The notes under the pieces: generated by a model
Told to the model about the DNA's origin: nothing
The model's database searches: none
The model's input: only the letters and a program-made list of their open reading frames with translations
Translations under genes and position numbers: made by a program
Part shown: positions 1 to 7,427 of the stretch, piece after piece
Layout: the number at the start of each line of letters is the position of its first letter
Position numbering within the stretch: the first letter of the stretch is position 1
Assembly: GCF_002872255.1 (NCBI RefSeq)
Contig: NZ_NIPR01000004.1
Location: 1 to 64,000 of the forward strand
Length of the DNA stretch: 64,000 nucleotides
Direction of reading: 5' to 3'
From: Companilactobacillus nuruki
GTDB taxonomy: Bacteria; Bacillota; Bacilli; Lactobacillales; Lactobacillaceae

Positions 1-20
1 ATAGTGTTAAAACTTTGTTC

Positions 21-35
21 AGTTTTCAAAGGTCT
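21..35 (-). promoter_or_regulatory. rRNA operon leader boxA-like element
   Basis: Read on the minus strand, this stretch contains CTTTGAAAACT. It closely matches the boxA antitermination sequence found in the leaders of Gram-positive rRNA operons. It lies downstream of two strong tandem promoters and points off the left edge. The 16S gene itself is not in the window, so that part is inference. A small hairpin with arms 40-45 and 61-66 lies just upstream in the leader. Confidence 0.75.
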
Positions 36-75
36 ACCAGCTGATTAAGCGCTTACGCTCATCAGCGACTTAATT

Positions 76-104
76 ATTTTATCAAGGAGACAAGTTGATG
101 TCAA
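76..104 (-). promoter_or_regulatory. rRNA promoter P2 (proximal)
   Basis: On the minus strand there is a perfect -35 TTGACA (99-104) and a -10 TAAAAT (76-81), separated by exactly 17 bp. An AT-rich stretch resembling an UP element lies upstream. With the boxA-like leader downstream, this is the proximal promoter of an rRNA operon running off the left end. Confidence 0.85.
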
Positions 105-125
105 GAACTTTTTAAAATAATTTTT

Positions 126-160
126 CTAACAACTTATCAATAAAACAGATAAGTTGTTAG
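126..160. repeat. 13-bp perfect inverted repeat between rRNA promoters
   Basis: Arms 126-138 and 148-160 are perfect inverse complements (CTAACAACTTATC / GATAAGTTGTTAG) around a 9-nt loop. The hairpin lies between P1 and P2, so only P1 transcripts carry it. There is no T-tract on either side, so it does not look like an ordinary terminator. Positions 216-430 upstream of P1 hold nothing else that I recognise. Confidence 0.7.
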
Positions 161-186
161 ATGTCATCTCAACAGACAACTTAATT

Positions 187-215
187 ATCTTACCGAAGAT
201 GCAAGATCAAGTCAA
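187..215 (-). promoter_or_regulatory. rRNA promoter P1 (distal)
   Basis: On the minus strand there is -35 TTGACT (210-215) and -10 TAAGAT (187-192) with a 17-bp spacer. The surrounding sequence, including an upstream AT-rich TTTAAAATAATT and a downstream TTAATTAAGT-like part, is repeated at P2 about 111 bp away. Tandem promoters are typical of rRNA operons. Confidence 0.83.
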
Positions 216-424
216 GCATTTCTTTAAAATAATTTGGAATCAACAGCCAAGCGATAAAGCTTGAAAGCGTTGATGCCATTGCTCTGTCGCAACAACAAGA
301 TATATATTACCAATTAGCAAAGAGGTGTGCAACCCTTTTTTACAAAAAAGTTCATTTTTTTATAAAAAAGATCAATTAACATTGTCATCCTCCCTTTAAG
401 ATACTACTTTCAATGTTTATTCAG

Positions 425-463
425 ACAAAAAAAGTATCAGAAGCAGATTGCCTCTGATACTTT
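425..463 (-). terminator. Terminator of the laf-ltaS operon
   Basis: An 11-bp stem (431-441 with 453-463, AAAGTATCAGA) is followed on the minus strand by a run of T residues. It starts three bases beyond the ltaS stop codon and separates the operon from the rRNA promoters. Confidence 0.85.
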
Positions 464-465
464 AA

Positions 466-2532
466 TTACTTGTTAGAGCTTAATTCTGGGGCATCAGTTT
501 GATATAGATCCACCATTGACTTGTTATCATTCTGAGCCAATAAACTAGTTCCATTCTTCTTCTGTGCTTTCTTAAGTTCTTTTAGAGCCCTTTCTTTCTT
601 ATATGAATAGTCTTTTTTATTTACAGTAGTGAAACCAGGTAATTTATGGAATCTCAAAAGATCACCATTGATAACTCGATCAGATAATGATAATTCTGTT
701 GTAACCTTATTGGATAATTTCTCCTTCTCCGCATTTGAGATACTCTTATCCACTTTCCCGGTCTTAGTATTGTAGTATGTACTTCCGACCTTAGTTACCT
801 TAGGTGTTACAAAATTACCGTTTCTAAATGCCACAACTTGCGAGTGTTCACTTGATAGTAAATCACTACCAAACTGAATACTATTTTTGTCACTAATACC
901 GAGTAAGTTCAATAATGTTGGGAGAACATCAATTTCGCCACCATAAGTATGGTTAATGCCTCCCTTTAAACCATCCATATGAATCATGAATGGTACTCGC
1001 TGATACTGTGCATCATTGAAATCATTAAAGCCCTTTATTCCAGTTAATTTAGCCATAGCCTTTTTATGGTTATTAGAAATACCATAGTGATCACCATAAA
1101 GAACTACCATACTGTTCTTATCCAAACCAGTCTCTTTTAACCATGCCATAAATTCACCAATCGACTGATCCAAATAATGTGCTGTTTGAACATAACCATC
1201 AACAGTTTTATCTCCAGTATCAGTTTTTTCAATGGATTGATTCTTTTTATCTAGAGTATATGGATAATGGTTAGTTACGGTAATCAGTTTTGCATAGAAT
1301 GGTTGTGGTAATTGCTCAATATACTTAGTTGAATCCTTCAAGAAAATCTTATCTTTCATACCATAACCAACGTTATAACTCTTCTTTTGCTTATAATAAT
1401 TAGAACTAAAGAAGTAATCATAACCCCATGATTTATAAGCATTGTCACGGTTCCAGAAACTTGGTACATCTCCATGGAACGAAGCAGTAGTATATCCAGC
1501 CTCTTGACTTAAAATTGCAGGTGCAGCTTGGAAGGTATTAGTTGTACCATCGGTAACCATTGCTGACCCTTCTGGTAAACCAAATAGTGAATTTTCAAGC
1601 ATCAGCTCGGCATCAGCAGTCTTACCCTGGCCAACTTGATTGAAGAAATTGTCAAAACTGATCGTATCATCTTCATGATAAATCTTGTTCAAGTTAGGTG
1701 TAACCTCTTCACCTTGCCACTTATAATCAATCATAAACTGTTGCAAACTTTCCAAATGAATAACAAAGACATTTTTTCCCTTTGCCACTCCAGTATATTC
1801 AACATTAGGTTGAACATAATTATTCTTCATGTATTTCTCGATTGAATCAATGTCTGAACTCTTTGCTTGCGATTTAACAGCATTAGTCTTGGTTGTTTTA
1901 ACAACATCATAAATATTGAAAACATTTAGTCCCAAATATTTAACAATATAATTGTTATCAAAAGTTCTTGTTAACAATTGTGAACGATCGCTTTCTGCCA
2001 ATGTAAGATTAGCACCAAACAAAAGCACCGCTAAAGAACTGATAAGCACCGGGACCTTCCAATTAAGACGTTTAACATCCATCTTAATAACATGAAATGC
2101 TAACAAGAGAATCAAAATAATAACATCGGCAAAAACCAAGAAATCAGTTGGCTTCAAAATTCCCATAATACTTTTACCAAGATTATTTGAAACCGAACCC
2201 GAGCCCTTGATCAAAACCATAGTTAAAAAGTCTGAGAACTCACGATAATACAAGATATTTGAGAATAACCAGACAGTGTCCAAGAAATCAATAATCAAAA
2301 GGAAGATATAAGACTTTCTTCCTTTCATATATAATGAAATACCAAACAAAAGCAGCATAACTGGTATCGGATTGATAATCATCAAAAAGGTTTGAATTGA
2401 ACCCTTAACACCTAAATTAAACTTAGTTTCATAAGCATAAACGGTTTTAATGGTATATAAAAATACTGCTAGGAGTACGAATCCTAGCCTAGTATTTAAA
2501 AAATTGGAAATACTTTTAGTAATACGCTTCAT
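466..2532 (-). CDS. ltaS: Lipoteichoic acid synthase
   Basis: Polymerises the glycerol-phosphate backbone of type I lipoteichoic acid on the outer membrane face, using phosphatidylglycerol as donor. The 688-residue protein has about five N-terminal membrane segments (residues 15-180) and then an extracellular sulfatase-like domain. The predicted catalytic threonine is Thr305 in GQGKTADAE. Glu261 (in VIHLES) and the GDHYG motif near residue 480 fit the manganese site. Length is close to Bacillus and Staphylococcus LtaS. It is the last gene of a tightly coupled operon: its ATG overlaps the stop codon of the upstream membrane-protein gene by one base (TAATG). The two upstream glycosyltransferases probably make its glycolipid anchor. 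Confidence 0.95.
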   Translation of the reverse strand: MKRITKSISNFLNTRLGFVLLAVFLYTIKTVYAYETKFNLGVKGSIQTFLMIINPIPVMLLLFGISLYMKGRKSYIFLLIIDFLDTVWLFSNILYYREFSDFLTMVLIKGSGSVSNNLGKSIMGILKPTDFLVFADVIILILLLAFHVIKMDVKRLNWKVPVLISSLAVLLFGANLTLAESDRSQLLTRTFDNNYIVKYLGLNVFNIYDVVKTTKTNAVKSQAKSSDIDSIEKYMKNNYVQPNVEYTGVAKGKNVFVIHLESLQQFMIDYKWQGEEVTPNLNKIYHEDDTISFDNFFNQVGQGKTADAELMLENSLFGLPEGSAMVTDGTTNTFQAAPAILSQEAGYTTASFHGDVPSFWNRDNAYKSWGYDYFFSSNYYKQKKSYNVGYGMKDKIFLKDSTKYIEQLPQPFYAKLITVTNHYPYTLDKKNQSIEKTDTGDKTVDGYVQTAHYLDQSIGEFMAWLKETGLDKNSMVVLYGDHYGISNNHKKAMAKLTGIKGFNDFNDAQYQRVPFMIHMDGLKGGINHTYGGEIDVLPTLLNLLGISDKNSIQFGSDLLSSEHSQVVAFRNGNFVTPKVTKVGSTYYNTKTGKVDKSISNAEKEKLSNKVTTELSLSDRVINGDLLRFHKLPGFTTVNKKDYSYKKERALKELKKAQKKNGTSLLAQNDNKSMVDLYQTDAPELSSNK

Positions 2533-3575
2533 TATTTTCGCTCCATAGATTTATTAGCAAATTGTTGTTCAATTTTTGGTTTCTTCGAAACAGCAATAAT
2601 CCCTAAGAACATCCCCAAATAATACGTAATAAATCTCCATAAAAACATACCCAAAATTAGTCCTGAAGGAGAAGGTATAAATCCAGCAAATAAAGTCTTA
2701 AAACTGAATTCTGCCCCACCTGATCCACCAGGGATTGGGAAGATCGAGACAATCATTACAATCATAATATGCATGACTAAAACATCAAGAATATTAACAT
2801 GATCACAATTCAATGCCAGTAATACAAAGTAGACTACGAAATAATATAAAAATAGTTGAACGATTGTTAGTAATGAAGCTTTAATAACTTTCTTCTTCTC
2901 TTGCTTCAAAACTAAACTCTCTTTGTAAAAACTATCAATACTGTTCATAGCTGACTGTAAAATTTTATCACGTTTTTCCTCTTTAAGAAAAAATAAAACC
3001 GGTTTCAAAACGATTTGTACCATTTTTTTTGTGAAATCATAATAATACATGATCATTAACAAGAAAGAAATAGTAACAACATGAATGACCATTCCAAAGA
3101 CAATCAAAGTTGCTAGTCCTGAAAAATGCTTAGCAACACTATTAAAACTAACCAACATTGCAATAATGAAGTTAACTAAAACCATTGCCTGATAAATGAC
3201 AAATTTCATCAATAAGACCGAACTCGCACGTCCACCATCAATCTTAGATTGCATGAGTCCCACCAGTTGAGCAGGTTGACCACCCGATGAGAAAGGAGTT
3301 ATTGCATTAAACAAAGCCTGAATTAATGGAATTCGATACATTTCCCACCAACCAAACTTTCGATCTTCCTTTTTTTTCAAAAGCGTATGCAAAACCATTG
3401 CTTCTACGCCATACGACAACAATATTGACAAAAATGCTACCGCCAGCCAGAAGTAATTCATATTCTTAAAAGTTGAAACTAAAGAATTAAAATCAATATT
3501 TCTGGCTTCCCACCAAAAAATACCTATTCCTAATCCCAGCATTACAAAAAGTGCTGTTATTTGTTTTCTACTCAT
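2532..3575 (-). CDS. UPF0104 / lysylphosphatidylglycerol synthase-type multi-spanning membrane protein
   Basis: A 347-residue integral membrane protein with about eight hydrophobic helices. It matches the UPF0104 (LPG_synthase_TM) family, the flippase-like half of MprF without the catalytic half. Family hallmarks are the PFSSGGQPAQ stretch near residue 96 and the FPIPGGSGGAEF stretch near residue 280. It lies between lafB and ltaS with one-base stop/start overlaps on both sides, so it is almost certainly co-translated with LTA synthesis genes. A role in moving or supplying the glycolipid anchor is inference; the substrate is unknown. Confidence 0.85.
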   Translation of the reverse strand: MSRKQITALFVMLGLGIGIFWWEARNIDFNSLVSTFKNMNYFWLAVAFLSILLSYGVEAMVLHTLLKKKEDRKFGWWEMYRIPLIQALFNAITPFSSGGQPAQLVGLMQSKIDGGRASSVLLMKFVIYQAMVLVNFIIAMLVSFNSVAKHFSGLATLIVFGMVIHVVTISFLLMIMYYYDFTKKMVQIVLKPVLFFLKEEKRDKILQSAMNSIDSFYKESLVLKQEKKKVIKASLLTIVQLFLYYFVVYFVLLALNCDHVNILDVLVMHIMIVMIVSIFPIPGGSGGAEFSFKTLFAGFIPSPSGLILGMFLWRFITYYLGMFLGIIAVSKKPKIEQQFANKSMERK

Positions 3576-4609
3576 TATTTATCCCGTTTAGCAATTTTAT
3601 ATTGATCCATATAGAACTCATACCAAATCTTACTCAAATTATCTTCTGAATATTGATTGGTTGCTTCTTGCGATTTCTTTTTAAAATTATCCAAAATAGA
3701 ACGATCTTGATTCGCTTTATTAATAAAAGCATTCATATCAGCAAAACCTTCTGCCCTTTGATAATATCCATCGATAATTGCACGATATAATTCCAAATCC
3801 CTTAATAACACCGGTGCACCACAACTAAAGGCTTCTAGAACAGACATTGGAAATAATTCATCATATGAAGGTAATAGGAACAAATTACAAATATTATAGT
3901 AATTTACCAAATCATTTCGATCAACAATTCCAGTAAACTTCATATTACTAGGTGCATTATCAATCATGTCCTTGTATCGGTCATATCCATCAGTGATTTT
4001 TCCAAAAGAAAATCCACCTGCCCAGATAAATTCGATATCAGGATTAGTTTGAGCCAGTTTATAAAAGTCATCTACGCCCTTACGTTCCTGAACCTGACCA
4101 TCACCAAAAACAACAAACTTATCTTCAGGGATTCCCAATTTTTTACGGAAATCAGCTTTTTCCTCAGCAGTTTTCTCATAAAAATTGTCAGTCGATACGA
4201 AATTAGGAATATATTTAATTTTATTTCGATCTAATCCGTGTTTGACCAACTTATCAATAAAGGTTGGATTAACAACAACGATTTGATCCATTCGTTTATA
4301 GAAACTAATCACATATTTATAAAATACGCTCTTTGCCGGTTCAGGTAATTTAATACTACCCTCAAGAGTCTCTGGTAAGAAATGAACATAACCAATCTTA
4401 CGACCACGCTTCTTGGAAAATGTGGACAAGTAAAATTGAGGATCAATCGTATGATAATGACTCAAATCGCTTTGATGATAATCGTTTATTTTCACATCAA
4501 ATTCATCACTAAAATGATCCTTCAATAAATTGATCAGTTCTTTATAAGCACTACCAACACCTTGTCCTGCCACTTTATCTGCGGACGAAAACATATTAAT
4601 TTTAATCAT
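3575..4609 (-). CDS. lafB: Glycolipid glycosyltransferase, LafB-like (GT family 4)
   Basis: A 344-residue GT-B fold glycosyltransferase. The C-terminal half has the nucleotide-sugar site typical of GT4 (FVVFGDGQVQERKG near residue 165; PSYDELFPMSVLEAFSCGAPVLL near 248, with the E-x7-E pattern). In lactobacilli LafB adds the second hexose to monohexosyl-diacylglycerol, giving the LTA anchor. The assignment rests on gene order (lafA-lafB-membrane protein-ltaS) and the N-terminal pattern. The sugar added cannot be read from sequence. It overlaps the end of lafA by 8 bp and has no visible signal peptide, consistent with a cytoplasmic membrane-face enzyme. Confidence 0.82.
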   Translation of the reverse strand: MIKINMFSSADKVAGQGVGSAYKELINLLKDHFSDEFDVKINDYHQSDLSHYHTIDPQFYLSTFSKKRGRKIGYVHFLPETLEGSIKLPEPAKSVFYKYVISFYKRMDQIVVVNPTFIDKLVKHGLDRNKIKYIPNFVSTDNFYEKTAEEKADFRKKLGIPEDKFVVFGDGQVQERKGVDDFYKLAQTNPDIEFIWAGGFSFGKITDGYDRYKDMIDNAPSNMKFTGIVDRNDLVNYYNICNLFLLPSYDELFPMSVLEAFSCGAPVLLRDLELYRAIIDGYYQRAEGFADMNAFINKANQDRSILDNFKKKSQEATNQYSEDNLSKIWYEFYMDQYKIAKRDK

Positions 4610-5801
4610 TTGAATACTCCTCTGGATCTATTGATGAATCTGACAGTTTCTCTTTAACAAAGTAATCTTCAGCATGACGATAAAAATCAAGAATCGAATT
4701 ACCAAATCCATCAGACGAAATACCATATAGAACTTTTTGTCTAGCTTCACGATCATCAAAAGAATTAGGATGATCCAAATAAGTTTTAATTTTTGGTACT
4801 AATTGATCATCTTCACTGAATGTTACACCAACCGAAGGATCAGTCAACAAAGCATCCGTATAAGGAGCACTTCTTACAACAATCTTTGTTCCAGAGGCAA
4901 TTGCCTCTATATAAGTTAATCCTTGAGATTCAGTATCACTTGATGATACAAAAAGATTAGCCATATGGTAATAAGGTGATATTTGATCATGTTCAATTTC
5001 ACCTGTAAAAATAACATTATTACTGATGCCAAGATCCTTGCTCATTTGAACCAATTCGTCCATATCCGGACCATCACCACAGATAACTAACATGATTTTA
5101 GGATTATAATCCAATAACTCCGGCATTGACTTTAACATATGATCAATTTTTTTCTCTAAAGCAATTCGACTAAGCATCAAGATAACTGGAGTATCCTCAT
5201 CAATACCAAGTTTTTCACGGACAGCCGATGCATTAACCGGTTTCGTATACTCAGATAAATCTACTCCAGTAGGGATAATCGAAATGGGTGTCTTAATTCC
5301 ATAACGATCCATAGTTTCCTTAACTTGTTTACTTGGAGCAACAACCCCAGAAGCATTTTTCAAAAATAATTTAGTCATCTGTTTAACATGATATGGCTTC
5401 AATAAATGACCATTTAAAACGTAATGCAAATAATCTTCATACATTGTGTGATATGTGTGAACAAATGGAATCTTAAGTTGCTTAGCAACAAATTTACCAA
5501 TCATACCAAGTGAAAACTCGGTCTGTGTATGAATAATATCCAATTTTAATTCCTTAGCTAAATCAACCGCATGAAACATTCCACGAATAGCAATTCTTCT
5601 ATCAGTAAATGAGATAAAAGGTACACTAGTCAAACGAAAAATGTTTGGTTCAATCGTGTTCTTAGGGACATTAGGATCAGTTGTTGTAAAGATATAAACT
5701 GAATGTCCTTTTCTCTCTAAGTCATTTTTCAATGTCTGGATTGATGTAGCTACCCCACTAACTTGAGGGAAGTATGTATCGGTAAAAATTCCGATATTCA
5801 T
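4602..5801 (-). CDS. lafA: 1,2-diacylglycerol 3-glucosyltransferase, LafA-like (GT family 4)
   Basis: Transfers the first sugar from a nucleotide-sugar donor to diacylglycerol, starting the glycolipid anchor. The N-terminus (MNIGIFTDTYFPQVSGVATS) is typical of this family, and the C-terminal GT4 domain has the SSSDTESQGLTYIEAIASG donor site near residue 300. I chose the ATG at 5801: an in-frame GTG 18 bp upstream is possible, but its codons contain the AGGAGA ribosome binding site for the ATG. It is first in the four-gene LTA operon. The alternative is another lipid-linked glycosyltransferase; the ltaS context favours LafA. Confidence 0.85.
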   Translation of the reverse strand: MNIGIFTDTYFPQVSGVATSIQTLKNDLERKGHSVYIFTTTDPNVPKNTIEPNIFRLTSVPFISFTDRRIAIRGMFHAVDLAKELKLDIIHTQTEFSLGMIGKFVAKQLKIPFVHTYHTMYEDYLHYVLNGHLLKPYHVKQMTKLFLKNASGVVAPSKQVKETMDRYGIKTPISIIPTGVDLSEYTKPVNASAVREKLGIDEDTPVILMLSRIALEKKIDHMLKSMPELLDYNPKIMLVICGDGPDMDELVQMSKDLGISNNVIFTGEIEHDQISPYYHMANLFVSSSDTESQGLTYIEAIASGTKIVVRSAPYTDALLTDPSVGVTFSEDDQLVPKIKTYLDHPNSFDDREARQKVLYGISSDGFGNSILDFYRHAEDYFVKEKLSDSSIDPEEYSND

Positions 5802-5843
5802 ATAAACACATCTCCTCACAATACTTTATAAAGTAGATTATAA

Positions 5844-5870
5844 CAAAAAAAAGAAGGAATCACTTCCTTC
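5844..5870 (-). terminator. Terminator downstream of queT
   Basis: A 7-bp GAAGGAA/TTCCTTC stem (5853-5859 with 5864-5870) is followed on the minus strand by eight T residues. It begins just past the queT stop and closes that transcript before the lafA promoter region. Confidence 0.85.
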
Positions 5871-5878
5871 TTCTCTGT

Positions 5879-6373
5879 CTAGTTTATTAATTTACGGAAA
5901 TTTTGATTTTTCATCAAGAAATAAAAAATTACAGCTCCAATAGCAACAACCACTAATTCGCCAAACCCAACCGTTATCAGATTCAACCAGAATGGCAATT
6001 TAAGCACAAAGTGTAATTCCGCTCCAACGATAATTCCGTTTACCACCGCACAGATAACTGGTACTGTCCAAAGTAAACTATTTTTTTTAGGAATTTGTGT
6101 AATGATCAAACAAGCAATCGCTGTTGCTAGTGTTCCTAACACAATATCATACATTCCAAGTTGAGCACTGAAAAGATTGGAAATAAAACATCCAATAATC
6201 AATGACCAGCTATATTTATGATCGAAAAATGGCAATAACATTAAAATCTCAGAAACTCGAAATTGAATTTGACCATAAGAAAATGCTGAAATTCCTGGAG
6301 CTATAGTAATTGCAACATAAAGTGCTGCAATTAATGCTAATTTGGTAATATCCCTTACTTTTAAATCATTCAA
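5879..6373 (-). CDS. queT: QueT family queuosine-precursor transporter
   Basis: A 164-residue, almost wholly hydrophobic protein with five or six membrane helices. It matches the QueT family of substrate-binding S components for energy-coupling factor transporters. Conserved-looking features are the N-terminal TKLALIAALYVAITI and the GQIQFRVSEILMLLPFF segment near residue 34. QueT proteins import queuosine precursors such as preQ0 or preQ1 and rely on a shared EcfAAT module encoded elsewhere. The gene stands alone between two terminators. Its leader can form a pseudoknot overlapping the ribosome binding site (described separately), suggesting ligand-responsive translation. Confidence 0.88.
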   Translation of the reverse strand: MNDLKVRDITKLALIAALYVAITIAPGISAFSYGQIQFRVSEILMLLPFFDHKYSWSLIIGCFISNLFSAQLGMYDIVLGTLATAIACLIITQIPKKNSLLWTVPVICAVVNGIIVGAELHFVLKLPFWLNLITVGFGELVVVAIGAVIFYFLMKNQNFRKLIN

Positions 6374-6380
6374 AATAAAT

Positions 6381-6423
6381 CCTCCACTGTTTTAATTAAG
6401 CAGGTTAATCAGTGTAAACTGCC
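6381..6423 (-). promoter_or_regulatory. Candidate preQ1-type riboswitch (H-type pseudoknot) in the queT leader
   Basis: On the minus strand, GCAG (6419-6422) can pair with CTGC (6400-6403). Inside the loop, CACTG (6410-6414) can pair with CAGTG (6385-6389) downstream, across an A/T-rich linker. The last base of that 3' strand is the first G of the GGAGG ribosome binding site (6381-6385). This H-type pseudoknot shape, with a sequestered ribosome binding site and a queT gene downstream, is what preQ1 riboswitches look like. I cannot match the published consensus base for base, so the class is uncertain. Confidence 0.45.
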
Positions 6424-6478
6424 TTTAATAGGTTATCTTATTTTGAGTTTACTATCAAGTGAAGAAAATTTTTCAATT

Positions 6479-6515
6479 AAAAAATGCTAGATCTGCACCA
6501 TTGCATCCTAGCATT
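6479..6515 (-). terminator. Terminator of the deoxynucleoside kinase gene
   Basis: AATGCTAG (6483-6490) pairs with CTAGCATT (6508-6515), with a TGCA/TGCA extension inside. A T-run follows on the minus strand. It lies 11 bp past the kinase stop codon. Confidence 0.8.
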
Positions 6516-6526
6516 TATATATATTC

Positions 6527-7174
6527 TTAGTCTAATGTTCCTCTAACGCGTAATTGTTCATCGATCAAATCCAAAACTTTTTGACGATCTTCTGGATTTT
6601 CAACAAAATCATATTTATCACCATCAATTTTCATTTTAGGACTGTAATCGTAATCATCATACCAACCATCATAACGTGCTAATAGTTGTTGATAATATTC
6701 TGGTAATGTTGGATCTTGTTCTGGCTGTTCATATGAACGACCACGCTTTTCAATACGATGAAGCATTGTATCATAAGATATATCCAAGTGAACTAGCAAA
6801 TCTGGGGCCTTCTTGGCGGCAGCATATGGTAATTCTTGCATCATATTGTCTAGTAATTCATCGTAAACCTTAACCTCTTGTGGAGTGGCTCTTCCCATAT
6901 CTGCATTCATATGGAAAAATAGTGAATCTTCATAGATAGAACGATCCAAAACATTATTATCTTGTACCATAGCTTTCTTGATTGATTCAAAACGTTTGTT
7001 CAAGAAGTAGATTTGTAGTAAAAATGCATACTTCTTAGGATCTTTATAAAATAATGGCAAAACGGGATTGTTATCAACCTGTTCATAGAAAGCTTCTGTT
7101 CCTAAATGTTCTGATAAAACTGTTGCCAATGAACTCTTTCCGGCACCAATTGCACCGCTCAATACGATCATCAT
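6527..7174 (-). CDS. Deoxynucleoside kinase (dAK/dGK family)
   Basis: Phosphorylates a deoxynucleoside to its 5'-monophosphate for nucleotide salvage. The 215-residue cytoplasmic protein has the P-loop GAIGAGKSS at residues 7-15, the DRSIYEDSLFF motif near residue 78 (general base and substrate-binding region), and the lid-type RGRSYE arginines near 154. These are hallmarks of the family that includes the deoxyadenosine and deoxyguanosine kinases of lactobacilli. Which base is preferred cannot be read here. Two adjacent ATG codons (7174 and 7171) follow a GGAGG site and either could start. It is monocistronic, with its own terminator. Confidence 0.9.
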   Translation of the reverse strand: MMIVLSGAIGAGKSSLATVLSEHLGTEAFYEQVDNNPVLPLFYKDPKKYAFLLQIYFLNKRFESIKKAMVQDNNVLDRSIYEDSLFFHMNADMGRATPQEVKVYDELLDNMMQELPYAAAKKAPDLLVHLDISYDTMLHRIEKRGRSYEQPEQDPTLPEYYQQLLARYDGWYDDYDYSPKMKIDGDKYDFVENPEDRQKVLDLIDEQLRVRGTLD

Positions 7175-7427
7175 TATTCTCCTCCATACCTCATTTAATT
7201 CTCTTAATTTGTAAAAAACAACATTTCTTATAATATCACTTCTATTCTATATATTGTATAGATTTCATTAATTTCACAAGATATAGTATTTAAATTTGAT
7301 ATAAACTTCCTATTAGTAGGCTTTCAAAAAGATAATTAATTTATTGATAAATTTCTCATATCTACTGTTTTAAATATAACATTATTCTATAATTAGATAG
7401 TATTCAATTATAGGAAGGGGAAATAAT

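Noticed and set aside
126-160. Intrinsic terminator between rRNA promoters
   Set aside because: The stem is perfect, but there is no T-tract on either strand, so I list it only as an inverted repeat.
261-276. cre-like TGAAAGCGTTGATG upstream of the rRNA promoters
   Set aside because: The right half does not fit the CcpA consensus and no relevant promoter is next to it.
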